Of a stretch of 64,000 nucleotides of DNA, positions 1 to 9,057 are shown piece after piece (position 1 is the first letter of the stretch; each line of letters begins with the position of its first letter). This stretch comes from Bacteroidota bacterium. GTDB lineage: Bacteria; Bacteroidota; Ignavibacteria; Ignavibacteriales; Ignavibacteriaceae. A program made the translations under genes and the position numbers. A model generated the notes under the pieces. That model saw only the letters and a list, made by a program, of their open reading frames with translations, searched no databases and was not told the DNA's origin. Where the stretch lies: NCBI GenBank assembly GCA_021815405.1, contig JAKAGV010000001.1:248001-312000 (forward strand). The letters run 5' to 3'.

Positions 1-966
1 AACAATGAAAAGGTAATAAGAAAGGTTACTAAAATACTAGATAATGGATATCGAGAAATTACTCTGACCTACTTATGGAAAACCGGAATACAAATCGAGA
101 AAGAATATTGGCTATACAAAGATGGGAAATTTTATTATTCTGATACTCCTGATATGAGTTCTACAATAATCTGTTATGATGTTACATTGAAATCTGAAGA
201 ATGTACATTCAATAATATTCTAATTTGTTTTGGATGGAGTCAAACTAAGTTTAGTTTTAATGGTAATCAATATGATATGCAAGTATATCAAAGTGATGTA
301 GGTCCGTCGGAAAATATGATCTATGTTGCAAATAATATTGGACCTGTTAAATTCTATCATGGCGGAGCAGTTGAAGAATTGATATCAATGTCTGCCGCCG
401 ATACTACGAATATTCAATTTATTTCATCACCTGAGCTACCCTTAAATAATTCTACGGACATAGCCAAATCTGTAGAATTGAAGTGGGAGAAAATCCCAAA
501 TGCAATATCTTATAACGTACAAATTTCAGAGGATCCTACTTTTTTTATTTTATATAAGAATTTAATAGGGATTACTGATACCTCAGTTTCAATTGACTCA
601 CTAAATTATTCAACAAACTACTATTGGAAAGTTGAAACAGTAGGATCTCTTGGATATAAATATTGGTCGGATATATGGCAATTTAGAACTATTAATCCTC
701 CAACCAAATTTGAATTATACCAGAATTACCCGAATCCGTTTAATCCCGGTACAACTATTAAATATGATATTCCTGATCGAGAACTTGTCGTATTAAAAAT
801 TTATGATGTATTAGGCAGAGAAGTAATGACCCTTGTAAATGAATTAAAACCAGCAGGAAGTTATGAGGTTGAATTTAACGGAAGCAAACTTTCGAGCGGA
901 ATTTACTTTTATAAACTTGAAGCCGGGGGTTATTCCGATACAAAAAAACTTTTATTGTTAAAGTGA
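1..966 (+). CDS. T9SS-sorted secreted protein, 3' part (5' end outside window)
   Basis: The frame is open from base 1, so the gene starts before the window; the ATG at 154 is internal. The visible part has a fibronectin-III-like domain (about bases 460-690, with the WEKIPNAISYNVQIS strand pattern) and then a type IX secretion C-terminal domain with the signature YQNYPNPFNPGTTIKYDIP, a VLGREV turn, and the ending FYKLEAGGY...KKLLLLK. In this family the C-terminal domain directs export across the outer membrane and is usually removed or used for surface attachment. The N-terminal catalytic or binding part is not visible, so substrate and role are unknown. Confidence 0.85.
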   Translation, partial: NNEKVIRKVTKILDNGYREITLTYLWKTGIQIEKEYWLYKDGKFYYSDTPDMSSTIICYDVTLKSEECTFNNILICFGWSQTKFSFNGNQYDMQVYQSDVGPSENMIYVANNIGPVKFYHGGAVEELISMSAADTTNIQFISSPELPLNNSTDIAKSVELKWEKIPNAISYNVQISEDPTFFILYKNLIGITDTSVSIDSLNYSTNYYWKVETVGSLGYKYWSDIWQFRTINPPTKFELYQNYPNPFNPGTTIKYDIPDRELVVLKIYDVLGREVMTLVNELKPAGSYEVEFNGSKLSSGIYFYKLEAGGYSDTKKLLLLK

Positions 967-1020
967 GCAGCATAAATAAATTATTTTATTGAATATCATA
1001 CGGGGATTTTGGTATAGTTT

Positions 1021-1056
1021 GTTGTTGCAACAACCCGCATAATTATATTAACTTTG
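1021..1056 (+). promoter_or_regulatory. Candidate promoter with 14-bp palindrome upstream of the polysaccharide cluster
   Basis: Bases 1021-1034 are a perfect palindrome (GTTGTTGCAACAAC). Bases 1049-1056 read TAACTTTG, matching the Bacteroidota -7 element TAnnTTTG, with a TTG at 1025-1027 about 21 bases upstream as a possible -33 element. It lies 45 bases before the first polysaccharide gene. The palindrome overlaps the -33 position, as an operator would. This is inference from pattern only. Confidence 0.35.
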
Positions 1057-1101
1057 TAATCAACTTTACTAAAAATAACATTCATTAAAATAAAATAACT
1101 C

Positions 1102-2319
1102 ATGAGTGAACAACAAATTCCCGAAAAGCATGTTTTTTCTGATTACATTTATATCCTTTTCAAGTGGAAGAAGTTTATTATTATAAATCTAATAATTGTA
1201 ATAATAATTTCAACCGTAATTGCTTTTTTGATGCCTGTAGATTATAAAGCCTCTGCTACAATAATGATTCCTCAAAATGAGGAAATGAGTCTTGGGGGAT
1301 TAGGCAGCATACTTGGCGGGAAATCTTCTTTAGCATCTCTGGGTGCAAGAGCCTTTGGTTTGTCTTCAAATACTACCGAGGATGTAATTCTGGGGATCAT
1401 AAACAGCAGAACCGCGTTAACGGACGCAATTAAGAGATTTGATTTAATGAAATATTATAAGACTAATAACATTGATAAAGCTCTAAAAGCTTTTAAGGGA
1501 GATATTTCATTTGGTCCAAACGAATATGGAATGATTGACTTCAGTGTGATTAATAAAGATCCGGAAACCAGTGCAGAAATAACAAATTATTTAGTTGCTT
1601 TGGTAGACAGCTTAAATATTAAATATAATATTGAAAGAGCAAGAGAAAATAGAATATTTATAGAACAAAGATATAATAAGAATGTCAAGGATTTGAAGAA
1701 TGCCGAAGATTCATTGTACAGATTTCAAAAAAAATACGGGATTGTTGCCGTACCTGAACAATTAGAGGTATCGGTTAAGGCTGCCGCAGAAATAGAAGCT
1801 GAATTAAATCAAAAAGAAATACAAGCATACTTTATGAAGCAGCAGTACGGAGTCAATTCGCCTCAATACAATGGAGTAATGGCAGAAGTGAATTTATTAA
1901 AAGATAAGGTAATGCAATTAAAAGATTCACCAAGTTTAAGTGCGACATCAAATGTACTTTTCCCATTTAAAGAAATGCCGGATATAGCAATTCAATATTT
2001 AAGAAATTATCAGGAAGTAAAAGTACAGCAGGAAATAATGGAAATTGTAATGCCCATGTATGAACAGGCAAAGGTGGATGAGCAAAAAAGCATTCCAACT
2101 ATTATGGTGCTAGATAAAGCAGTTCCGCCGGAATTAAAGTACGGACCTAAAAGAGCGGTAATAATACTTGGCGCATTTTTCTTAATACTGTTTATGATTA
2201 TTCCTTTTGTCTTCTGGGCAGAAGGCGCTGCTTCGAGAGACAATTTTAGAAATCCCCTCCAAAGTAAAGAAGCCGGATTTGCTAAGAAATTAATAAAAAT
2301 ATATAGAATGAAATTTTAG
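1102..2319 (+). CDS. Polysaccharide chain-length determinant (Wzz/GumC-type)
   Basis: This 405-residue inner-membrane protein has the usual Wzz layout: a membrane helix at about residues 25-46, a long periplasmic part with coiled-coil character (about 170-280), and a second membrane helix at about 352-373 preceded by the proline-rich AVPPELKYGPKR segment. The family sets the length of polysaccharide chains made by a Wzy polymerase, and a Wzy-like gene follows 8 bases downstream. There is no C-terminal tyrosine-kinase domain, so it is a regulator without the fused kinase. It is the first gene of the cluster, behind a candidate promoter. Confidence 0.85.
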   Translation: MSEQQIPEKHVFSDYIYILFKWKKFIIINLIIVIIISTVIAFLMPVDYKASATIMIPQNEEMSLGGLGSILGGKSSLASLGARAFGLSSNTTEDVILGIINSRTALTDAIKRFDLMKYYKTNNIDKALKAFKGDISFGPNEYGMIDFSVINKDPETSAEITNYLVALVDSLNIKYNIERARENRIFIEQRYNKNVKDLKNAEDSLYRFQKKYGIVAVPEQLEVSVKAAAEIEAELNQKEIQAYFMKQQYGVNSPQYNGVMAEVNLLKDKVMQLKDSPSLSATSNVLFPFKEMPDIAIQYLRNYQEVKVQQEIMEIVMPMYEQAKVDEQKSIPTIMVLDKAVPPELKYGPKRAVIILGAFFLILFMIIPFVFWAEGAASRDNFRNPLQSKEAGFAKKLIKIYRMKF

Positions 2320-2327
2320 CTTTTAAT

Positions 2328-3644
2328 ATGAGTTTGTTATTAATAGCTTTTATAACCATTTTGGGTATATTATTAGGAAAATACCTTTTTAAGAAGTGGA
2401 GTAATCATTTAACTTTTTATTGTATAATAATGGGAGGTCTGGTTTTTTTATATCAACTTAAATTACTTCCTTATGTGAATCTAATCCCATTAGCTTGGTT
2501 TTTTGTTATTGCCTCTTTCTTATCGTTTTTATTTGGGATAATAACCGTAGTCAGCGCTAGAAACTTATTCCCTAAGATTAAAATATTCTTTAAAGAATCA
2601 AATATTGACCTACCAATTTTTTCGGATGGCGGGAAAGCATTAAAATATTCTATCCTCTTTTTCAGTTTAATTGGATTATTCGTCGCCTTGCAAAGATGGT
2701 GGGTATTAATTCATATGTTCGGAAGTATTCAAGGAGTTATGATAAATGCTGCCATAGTTTATCGATTAAACGTTCATCGAGAGATAAAAGAATTCATTCC
2801 TATACTTCCCTCATTCGTATATATTGCTGTATTTTTATCTGGGATATATACTGCATATAAAGGAAAATTTTCTTTCCTTTCATTCTTTCCATTCATCGAC
2901 ATCGTACTAAAGGAGTTAACATATTTTGGTAGGGGTGAAATATTACTATCGCTAATGGAGTTTATGTTTTCCTTTTTATTGTTCAGGCATTTACTTAGTG
3001 ATGATAAATCAAAGAGATTTAAGTTCTCAAAAAAGAATGCAATTGTAGCATCAACCGTATTGATGGTATTCTTAATTGCTACTTCTTCTTTAATAAGAGT
3101 TTCGAGAGGAAACTATGAAAATTATGTTGGGGCAAGCAAAGGTTTAAGCTCATTAAAAAGTAATTTTATTATTTCACCTTCAATATACCTATACTTAAGC
3201 AGTGACATAGGAGTATTTAGTCAATACCTAAAAGCAGGAGGCGAACATCCATATTTTGGCGAAAATACTTTCCTAATATTTTACGATTTTTTATCAAAAA
3301 TCGGAGTAATAAAGCGACCATCTGATTTTCAAAAAGGCTATTTTATCCCGATGTGGACTAACACTGGGACGTATATAAGGGAGCTGCACGCAGATTTTGG
3401 ACCTGCCGGTGTATTCATAGGTTCATATTTAATTGGATTATTACTTACGTGGCTTTGGTTTAAATTTTTTGAAGGTAAGAATCTTATTGTATTTGCTTTT
3501 CTTGTTTATTTGTATCTGATAATAGGATTTTCATTTTTAGTTATGGTAACAAGGTTGACGCAATGGTATATTAGTCTCTTTTTCATAATTCTTTATTTGC
3601 CGCTTTTAGAGAAAGCAGCTTCAAGAAAGAGTATAGCAGTTTAA
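2328..3644 (+). CDS. O-antigen/exopolysaccharide polymerase (Wzy-like membrane protein)
   Basis: The 438-residue product is almost entirely hydrophobic, with roughly ten to twelve membrane segments and a larger extracytoplasmic loop around residues 255-350. This is the architecture of Wzy-type oligosaccharide polymerases, which join undecaprenyl-linked repeat units in the periplasm. Sequence conservation is weak in this family, so the call rests on topology and on its position between a Wzz-like and a Wzx-like gene. It starts 8 bases after the chain-length gene and probably shares its transcript. A different multi-spanning transporter is possible but less likely here. Confidence 0.7.
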   Translation: MSLLLIAFITILGILLGKYLFKKWSNHLTFYCIIMGGLVFLYQLKLLPYVNLIPLAWFFVIASFLSFLFGIITVVSARNLFPKIKIFFKESNIDLPIFSDGGKALKYSILFFSLIGLFVALQRWWVLIHMFGSIQGVMINAAIVYRLNVHREIKEFIPILPSFVYIAVFLSGIYTAYKGKFSFLSFFPFIDIVLKELTYFGRGEILLSLMEFMFSFLLFRHLLSDDKSKRFKFSKKNAIVASTVLMVFLIATSSLIRVSRGNYENYVGASKGLSSLKSNFIISPSIYLYLSSDIGVFSQYLKAGGEHPYFGENTFLIFYDFLSKIGVIKRPSDFQKGYFIPMWTNTGTYIRELHADFGPAGVFIGSYLIGLLLTWLWFKFFEGKNLIVFAFLVYLYLIIGFSFLVMVTRLTQWYISLFFIILYLPLLEKAASRKSIAV

Positions 3645-3655
3645 TTGATATTTAA

Positions 3656-5170
3656 GTGAAAGAACCGGAAACTATAAACATAACATACAGCGGTAAGTTA
3701 ATAGCCAAGAATTCCTTATTTAATTTATTGGGATACGGAATTCCTATAGTATTCGCGTTGGTTATTATCCCGTTTTTGATCAAAGGGCTAGGGACGGAAA
3801 GGTTTGGGATCCTTAATCTTGCATGGGTTATAATAGGTTATTTCAGCTTCTTTGATTTTGGAATAGGGCGAGCTTTAACAAAAATTTTAGCAGAAAAAAT
3901 CGGAGTGAACCAGGATGAAGAAATACCTGGAATATTCTGGACTTCATTTTACATGATGCTGGCTATAAGTCTTGTAGGTACTATAATTTTATTATTTTTT
4001 ACACCAACTTTTATTTATAATGTTTTTAAAATTTCTAAAGCACTTCAACCTGAGACTTTAAAAACTTTTTATGTACTTGCTCTTTCAATCCCAGTAGTTA
4101 CTACAACGGCAGGAATAAGAGGTGCACTTGAGGCTTATCAAAAATTCGGGATAATAAATGTAATTAGAATTTTCCTAGGCGTATCAATGTTCCTAGTTCC
4201 TTTGTTATGCCTGATTTTTACAAATAGTTTATTCTGGATAGTATTCTTTCTTTTAGTGGTAAGAATAATAGTCTGGTTGCTCTATTTAATTCAGTGTTTT
4301 AAATTAAATCAAAAACTCAAAAGTCAATTACGTTTTGAAAAAAAACTGATTAAACCAATACTTAAATTAAGCGGCTGGATGACGGTATCAAATATTATTG
4401 TCCCATTAATGGTTTATCTCGACAGATTTTTAATCGGTGCTTTAGTCTCGGCGACGGCTATAGCTTATTATGCAACACCATACGAAGCGGTAACAAAATT
4501 ATTATTAGTGCCCGGTGCTTTAATAGGAGTTTTATTCCCGGCATTTTCAGCAAGCTATTCAAATAATCCTGACTTTACTAAGAAGTTATCATTTAGAGCG
4601 GTCAAGTATATTTTCATATTTTTATTCCCGGTCGTTCTTTTAATCATAACTTTTGCTCATGAAGGAATGGGATTATGGCTCGGAAAAAAATTTGCAGATC
4701 ATAGTACTTTGATTTTACAACTTCTGGCAGCGGGAGTTTTGTTTAACGGAATAGCATATATTCCATTTACATTCTTACAAGGAATTGGAAGACCAGACAT
4801 AACAGCAATAGTCAATTTAATTGAACTGCCTTTTTATTGTATAGGGATGTGGCTTGCGATTAAATTTTATGGGATAAATGGTGCTGCATTAGTATGGTTA
4901 CTGAGAATGTTGGTTGATGCACTCATTTTATTTTTGTTTTCAATGAAGATTATATCTGCTCATCTAGAATTTAATTTTAAAATGAGTTATGCATATATCT
5001 TAGTTTTAGTATCAGCGTCAATACTTCCCATTTTAATAAGCAGTATCAGCTTTAAGTTTGTATTTGTTTTGGTAATTTTATCAGCGTTCTTGATTATATC
5101 ATGGAAATATTTTCTGCTTGAAGAGGAGCGAATGTATTTAATTTCTCGTATTAAAATTTTTAATTCTTAA
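3656..5170 (+). CDS. Oligosaccharide flippase (Wzx/RfbX-type)
   Basis: This 504-residue protein has about 12 to 14 membrane segments and the N-terminal polysaccharide-export pattern (KNSLFNLLGYGIPIVFALVI, then GLGTERFGILNLAW). Wzx proteins move lipid-linked sugar repeat units across the inner membrane. The start is a GTG, 11 bases after the polymerase stop; the hydrophobic core begins about 20 residues in, which fits this start. A second flippase of similar size lies at 17981-19450, outside the main cluster. Confidence 0.88.
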   Translation: MKEPETINITYSGKLIAKNSLFNLLGYGIPIVFALVIIPFLIKGLGTERFGILNLAWVIIGYFSFFDFGIGRALTKILAEKIGVNQDEEIPGIFWTSFYMMLAISLVGTIILLFFTPTFIYNVFKISKALQPETLKTFYVLALSIPVVTTTAGIRGALEAYQKFGIINVIRIFLGVSMFLVPLLCLIFTNSLFWIVFFLLVVRIIVWLLYLIQCFKLNQKLKSQLRFEKKLIKPILKLSGWMTVSNIIVPLMVYLDRFLIGALVSATAIAYYATPYEAVTKLLLVPGALIGVLFPAFSASYSNNPDFTKKLSFRAVKYIFIFLFPVVLLIITFAHEGMGLWLGKKFADHSTLILQLLAAGVLFNGIAYIPFTFLQGIGRPDITAIVNLIELPFYCIGMWLAIKFYGINGAALVWLLRMLVDALILFLFSMKIISAHLEFNFKMSYAYILVLVSASILPILISSISFKFVFVLVILSAFLIISWKYFLLEEERMYLISRIKIFNS

Positions 5171-5175
5171 AGCTG

Positions 5176-6177
5176 ATGCAGAAATCTGAGACGGCAGATA
5201 ATAAAAAAAGTATTGGGGAAATTGATCTTCCGGATAAGAAGCTATTACTTTCTTTTATAATTATTAATTATAACTTAGCCAATGAAATTGAAAACTGCCT
5301 TACCAGCCTTCTTGATAAAATTCATTCAACCCGCCAGATTAAATATGAGATAATAATTGTAGATAATAATTCTCCCGATAGAAAATTGCCTTTTGTAGAA
5401 AACAAATTCAAAAATGAAAAGGTTAGATTTTTTTATCTAGATGAAAATACCGGATTCGGTAAAGGATGTAATTTCGGCTTTTCAAAATCTTCCGGTGAAT
5501 ATATTTGTTTTTTAAATCCTGATACAATAATTAAAGAAGATATTTTTGCACAGATAATAAGCCAATTTGAAAATAATAAATCAATAGGAATTATTGGACC
5601 AAAGCAGCAAACAAGAAAACCCTTTTTTGATTTTTCGGCAGGCTATTCTCCAAATATTTTTTTTGAATTATTTAATTTATTGGGGCTTGGTGTCTTCCTT
5701 GAAGGATTTATTATTTTTCTAATAACAAAATTAAAGAAGAATAAGAACCTAGAAGTTAAATGGATTTTGGGAGCCGCAATATTTATTAGAGCAGAATTAT
5801 TTAGAGAAATTGGCGGCTTCGATAAAGATTACTTTATGTTCTTTGAAGAGGTAGACCTGTGCAGAAGAGTATCTTATAAAAATTATAAAGTTGTTTATTC
5901 TCCTAAATTAAAGATTCATCATATCGGAAGTGTTTCCGGTAAGAAAGATTACAGACTTTATACAATCAGAACATATTCCAGCAAAAATATTTATATAACA
6001 AAACATTTTAAATCTATTTATAGATTTTTATTGAAATTTCTTTTATCTGCTCAATTGTTTTCTCAGATTATTATCTGGAGTATTTTATCAATTTTTAACA
6101 GGGAAAAGTCGCAGCAGAAAATTAGTGCGTTTTTGTATTTGTTGAAACATAAAATGAAGTATGAACATAGGAATTGA
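5176..6177 (+). CDS. Glycosyltransferase family 2 (rhamnosyltransferase-like)
   Basis: A 333-residue GT-A fold enzyme. Visible are the nucleotide-sugar binding start (SFIIINYNLANEIENCLTSL), IIIVDNNSPD, FLNPDTIIKED, the acceptor segment GGFDKDYFMFFEEVDLCRRV, and a late hydrophobic stretch near residues 280-305. This arrangement matches WbbL/WcaE-like transferases, often rhamnosyltransferases, which extend a lipid-linked sugar chain on the cytoplasmic face. Sugar specificity cannot be read. The 3' end overlaps the next gene by 17 bases, so the two are likely translated together. Confidence 0.85.
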   Translation: MQKSETADNKKSIGEIDLPDKKLLLSFIIINYNLANEIENCLTSLLDKIHSTRQIKYEIIIVDNNSPDRKLPFVENKFKNEKVRFFYLDENTGFGKGCNFGFSKSSGEYICFLNPDTIIKEDIFAQIISQFENNKSIGIIGPKQQTRKPFFDFSAGYSPNIFFELFNLLGLGVFLEGFIIFLITKLKKNKNLEVKWILGAAIFIRAELFREIGGFDKDYFMFFEEVDLCRRVSYKNYKVVYSPKLKIHHIGSVSGKKDYRLYTIRTYSSKNIYITKHFKSIYRFLLKFLLSAQLFSQIIIWSILSIFNREKSQQKISAFLYLLKHKMKYEHRN

Positions 6178-7276
6178 CGCAAGAATATTAGATAGAAAAA
6201 TAAGCGGCATCGGAAGATTCTTAAAAACTTTTTTAGAAGAGCTGCCGGCAGTGGATAAAGACAATAAATATTTCATTTTTTCCTATGGAAATCTAAATAT
6301 TAACCCGGGTTATTATACCAACGTTTCTACAATCAGAAGCTTTCTTCCTCAAAAGCTATTCGCTCCTTTTTGGTGTAATTTCATATTGCCGCATTTTTTA
6401 AAAAAGAATAAGATCGATATACTTTTCTCGGTTAATCAGCTTATTCCTTTAATCAAAATAAAAAATATAAAATATATATTAGTCCTGCACGATGTTATAT
6501 ATAAAGTAGATAAGACATTTCATCCTTTCATTTATAGGAAATATTTACAGTTCTTCACATATTTTTCTATTAAGAGCAGCGATTTAATAGTGACCGTATC
6601 TCAGTATTCAAAACAAGATATAATGAGGTATTATAAAGTTTCGGAAGATAAAATAAGAGTTGTTTACGAAGCAGCGGAAAAGGAATTTAGGATTATTGAT
6701 CTAACAGAAAAAGATAGACAAAAGATAATGGAGATTCTCGGTTTTCCCAAGAACATTGTTCTTTATGTAGGAATGATCGAGAATAGGAAGAACATAAGAG
6801 GTATTTTAAGGATTGCAGATGAAGTATATTTGAAAGATACCGATATTAAATTCGTACTGATAGGCAAAATAGGTTATGGAGGGGAGAAATTATTAGAGGA
6901 AATTAAACAAAGGAAAAATATTATTTATTTAACTAATGTCAGCGACGAGCTTTTAAAAAAAATATATAATATTTCTACTGTCTTTTTGTTTCCATCATTT
7001 TATGAGGGATTCGGTTTCCCGCCTTTGGAAGCCATGCAATCCGGATTACCGGTGATAGCTTCTAAAAATACTTCCTTGACTGAGATTATTGATAACGGCG
7101 GCTTGCTTCATGAAGCTAATGACCATCAATCATTTGTTAATGATGTTTTAAGATTAATTGAAGACAAAGAATTCCATTTGGACATTAAAAACAGGGGAAT
7201 CGAAAGAGCCAAAGTTTTTAATATAAATAAAACAGTAAATGATCTTGTCAGTGTGTTCAATTCATTTAAGCAATAA
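6161..7276 (+). CDS. Glycosyltransferase family 4 (GT-B fold)
   Basis: The 371-residue product has the GT4 C-terminal signature: GMIENRKNIRGILRI for the donor-site loop and the EX7E motif in FYEGFGFPPLEAMQSG, followed by GLPVIASKNTSLTEI. The N-terminus (MNIGIDARILDRKISGIGRF) is typical of mannosyltransferase-like members. GT4 enzymes are retaining transferases using nucleotide sugars. It overlaps the preceding GT2 gene by 17 bases. A 118-base gap to the next gene holds no recognisable signal and may be where an internal promoter sits. Confidence 0.87.
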   Translation: MNIGIDARILDRKISGIGRFLKTFLEELPAVDKDNKYFIFSYGNLNINPGYYTNVSTIRSFLPQKLFAPFWCNFILPHFLKKNKIDILFSVNQLIPLIKIKNIKYILVLHDVIYKVDKTFHPFIYRKYLQFFTYFSIKSSDLIVTVSQYSKQDIMRYYKVSEDKIRVVYEAAEKEFRIIDLTEKDRQKIMEILGFPKNIVLYVGMIENRKNIRGILRIADEVYLKDTDIKFVLIGKIGYGGEKLLEEIKQRKNIIYLTNVSDELLKKIYNISTVFLFPSFYEGFGFPPLEAMQSGLPVIASKNTSLTEIIDNGGLLHEANDHQSFVNDVLRLIEDKEFHLDIKNRGIERAKVFNINKTVNDLVSVFNSFKQ

Positions 7277-7394
7277 GCCTTAGCTTTCATAATAACTTGC
7301 GAAAAATTTAATATATTTATGATTGTTTGTTCAAAAATTAATTCAATGTAACCTATTTTTATAATAAGAGCTAATTTTTAATCGCTGAAATGAA

Positions 7395-8201
7395 ATGCTG
7401 AAAGTCTTATTAGTAACACAAGACGATCCTTTTTATATTCCAATATTTTTTAAAGAACTATTTAAAGTAGACATTTCTCGGAAGTTTGAACTTCTTGGAA
7501 TTATAATACAGCCTCCGCTCGGAAAGAAATCAATCAAGAAATTGATTTTCCAGATGTTGGATTTTTACGGCTTGTTTAATTTTCTACTCCTAGGGACAAA
7601 ATACGCAATATATAAATTATTTAATACCTTAGCTCTCAGAGTTTTTAACGGAAAATTTCCCGGCGTCTTTTCTGTAGAACACATATTGCGTAAGAAAGAT
7701 TTAAGAATTATCCAAATAAAAAATATTAATGCGAAAGAATCTTTGGATTATCTTTCGGGTTTTAATCCGGATATTATTTTTTCAATTGCGGCAAGCCAGG
7801 TATTCAAAAAAGGAATATTAGAACTGCCTAATATCGGGTGCTTCAACATACATACTTCTAAGCTTCCAAAAAATAGAGGAATGATGCCTAATTTTTGGTC
7901 GCTTTATAATTATGATAAAGATGCTTACAGTGCGATTACCATACACAAGATGAATGAAAACTTGGACGATGGTGAAATATTATTACAGAAAGATTTTAAA
8001 TTAGACCCGAATGAATCATTAGATACTTTAATTAGAAGGACAAAAAAGTTAAGTGCCGAAATTTTCTTACAAGCGATTGACTTACTTAATAACAATAAAA
8101 TAGATTTCATTAAAAATGATTCTACAATGGCTACATATAATTCCTTCCCGAAAAAGGATGACGTTTTGAGATTTAAAGCCAAGGGGCTCAAAATAAGATG
8201 A
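7395..8201 (+). CDS. Formyltransferase-family protein, probable sugar N-formyltransferase
   Basis: This 268-residue protein carries the formyltransferase core: CFNIHTSKLPKNRG (the N-x-H catalytic pair and the S-K-L-P-x-x-R-G loop), then YSAITIHKMNENLDDGEILL with the catalytic aspartate. The methionyl-tRNA formyltransferase C-terminal domain is missing, and the N-terminal about 110 residues are divergent. In polysaccharide clusters such proteins usually formylate an amino sugar with 10-formyl-tetrahydrofolate. The stop overlaps the start of the deacetylase gene (ATGA), so the two are translationally coupled. A role on another amine cannot be excluded. Confidence 0.78.
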   Translation: MLKVLLVTQDDPFYIPIFFKELFKVDISRKFELLGIIIQPPLGKKSIKKLIFQMLDFYGLFNFLLLGTKYAIYKLFNTLALRVFNGKFPGVFSVEHILRKKDLRIIQIKNINAKESLDYLSGFNPDIIFSIAASQVFKKGILELPNIGCFNIHTSKLPKNRGMMPNFWSLYNYDKDAYSAITIHKMNENLDDGEILLQKDFKLDPNESLDTLIRRTKKLSAEIFLQAIDLLNNNKIDFIKNDSTMATYNSFPKKDDVLRFKAKGLKIR

Positions 8202-9043
8202 AGGCTCTTTTAAGTATAGATGTGGAAGATTGGTTTCAAGTAGAAAATTTGAAGCAGGCGATTGACCGTAAATCTTGGAACAGTTACGAATCAAGAGTTG
8301 AAAAAAATATTAACTTAATTCTTCAGTTATTAGATGATAGAAATACAAAAGCAACATTTTTTGTCTTAGGCTGGATTGCAGAGAAACATCCCGCATTAAT
8401 AAAAAAGATATTTAATGAGGGACATGAAATTGCGTGTCATGGCTATAACCATGAGCTAGTCTATTCACTTTCACCGGAGAAATTTCATGAAGATGTTTCA
8501 TCAGCAAAAAAATTGTTAGAAGATATTACGGGGGATAGAATTATTGGTTATCGGGCACCGAATTTTTCGATTACCGATTCAGCTATAGATATTCTAAGCT
8601 CTTTAAATTTCAGATATGATTCCAGTTTATTCCCGATTATTTTGCATAATAGATATGGCAGACTTAATAATTTCCCTGTCAATAATAAAACTATATTTGA
8701 AATAAAGAAAAACTTTTTCCAGATAGAATTATCATATTATGAATTTTTGAATTTAAAGCTGCCATGGGCAGGAGGATTTTATTTCAGGTTTATTCCGTAT
8801 TATATTTTTAATAAGGGGATAAATTCAATTTTAAAGAATAAAGAATATTATATTTTTTATATTCATCCATGGGAGTTCGACCCCGGACAGCCAAGAATTA
8901 AAAATATTAAACTCAATTATAAGCTTAGACACTATACTAATCTGCACAAGACTGAAAATAAGTTTAAGAGACTTATTCAAGATTTCAGATTTTCTCCAAT
9001 TAGGGAAATTATTCTACCGGTAAAAGAAAATTTAAAAATATAA
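8198..9043 (+). CDS. Polysaccharide deacetylase, XrtA-associated type (NodB + DUF3473)
   Basis: A 281-residue NodB-fold deacetylase. It shows motif 1 (LLSIDVEDWFQVE), motif 2 with the metal histidines (ACHGYNHELV), motif 3 (GYRAPNFSIT), and the C-terminal HPWEFDPGQPR plus RHYTNLHKT segment seen in the DUF3473 subfamily found near exosortase loci. It removes N-acetyl groups from sugars. No exosortase is visible in the window. The start overlaps the stop of the formyltransferase gene by 4 bases, so deacetylation and formylation may be successive steps on one amino sugar; that link is inference. Confidence 0.87.
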   Translation: MKALLSIDVEDWFQVENLKQAIDRKSWNSYESRVEKNINLILQLLDDRNTKATFFVLGWIAEKHPALIKKIFNEGHEIACHGYNHELVYSLSPEKFHEDVSSAKKLLEDITGDRIIGYRAPNFSITDSAIDILSSLNFRYDSSLFPIILHNRYGRLNNFPVNNKTIFEIKKNFFQIELSYYEFLNLKLPWAGGFYFRFIPYYIFNKGINSILKNKEYYIFYIHPWEFDPGQPRIKNIKLNYKLRHYTNLHKTENKFKRLIQDFRFSPIREIILPVKENLKI

Positions 9044-9057
9044 TTCCTCTACTGTGA

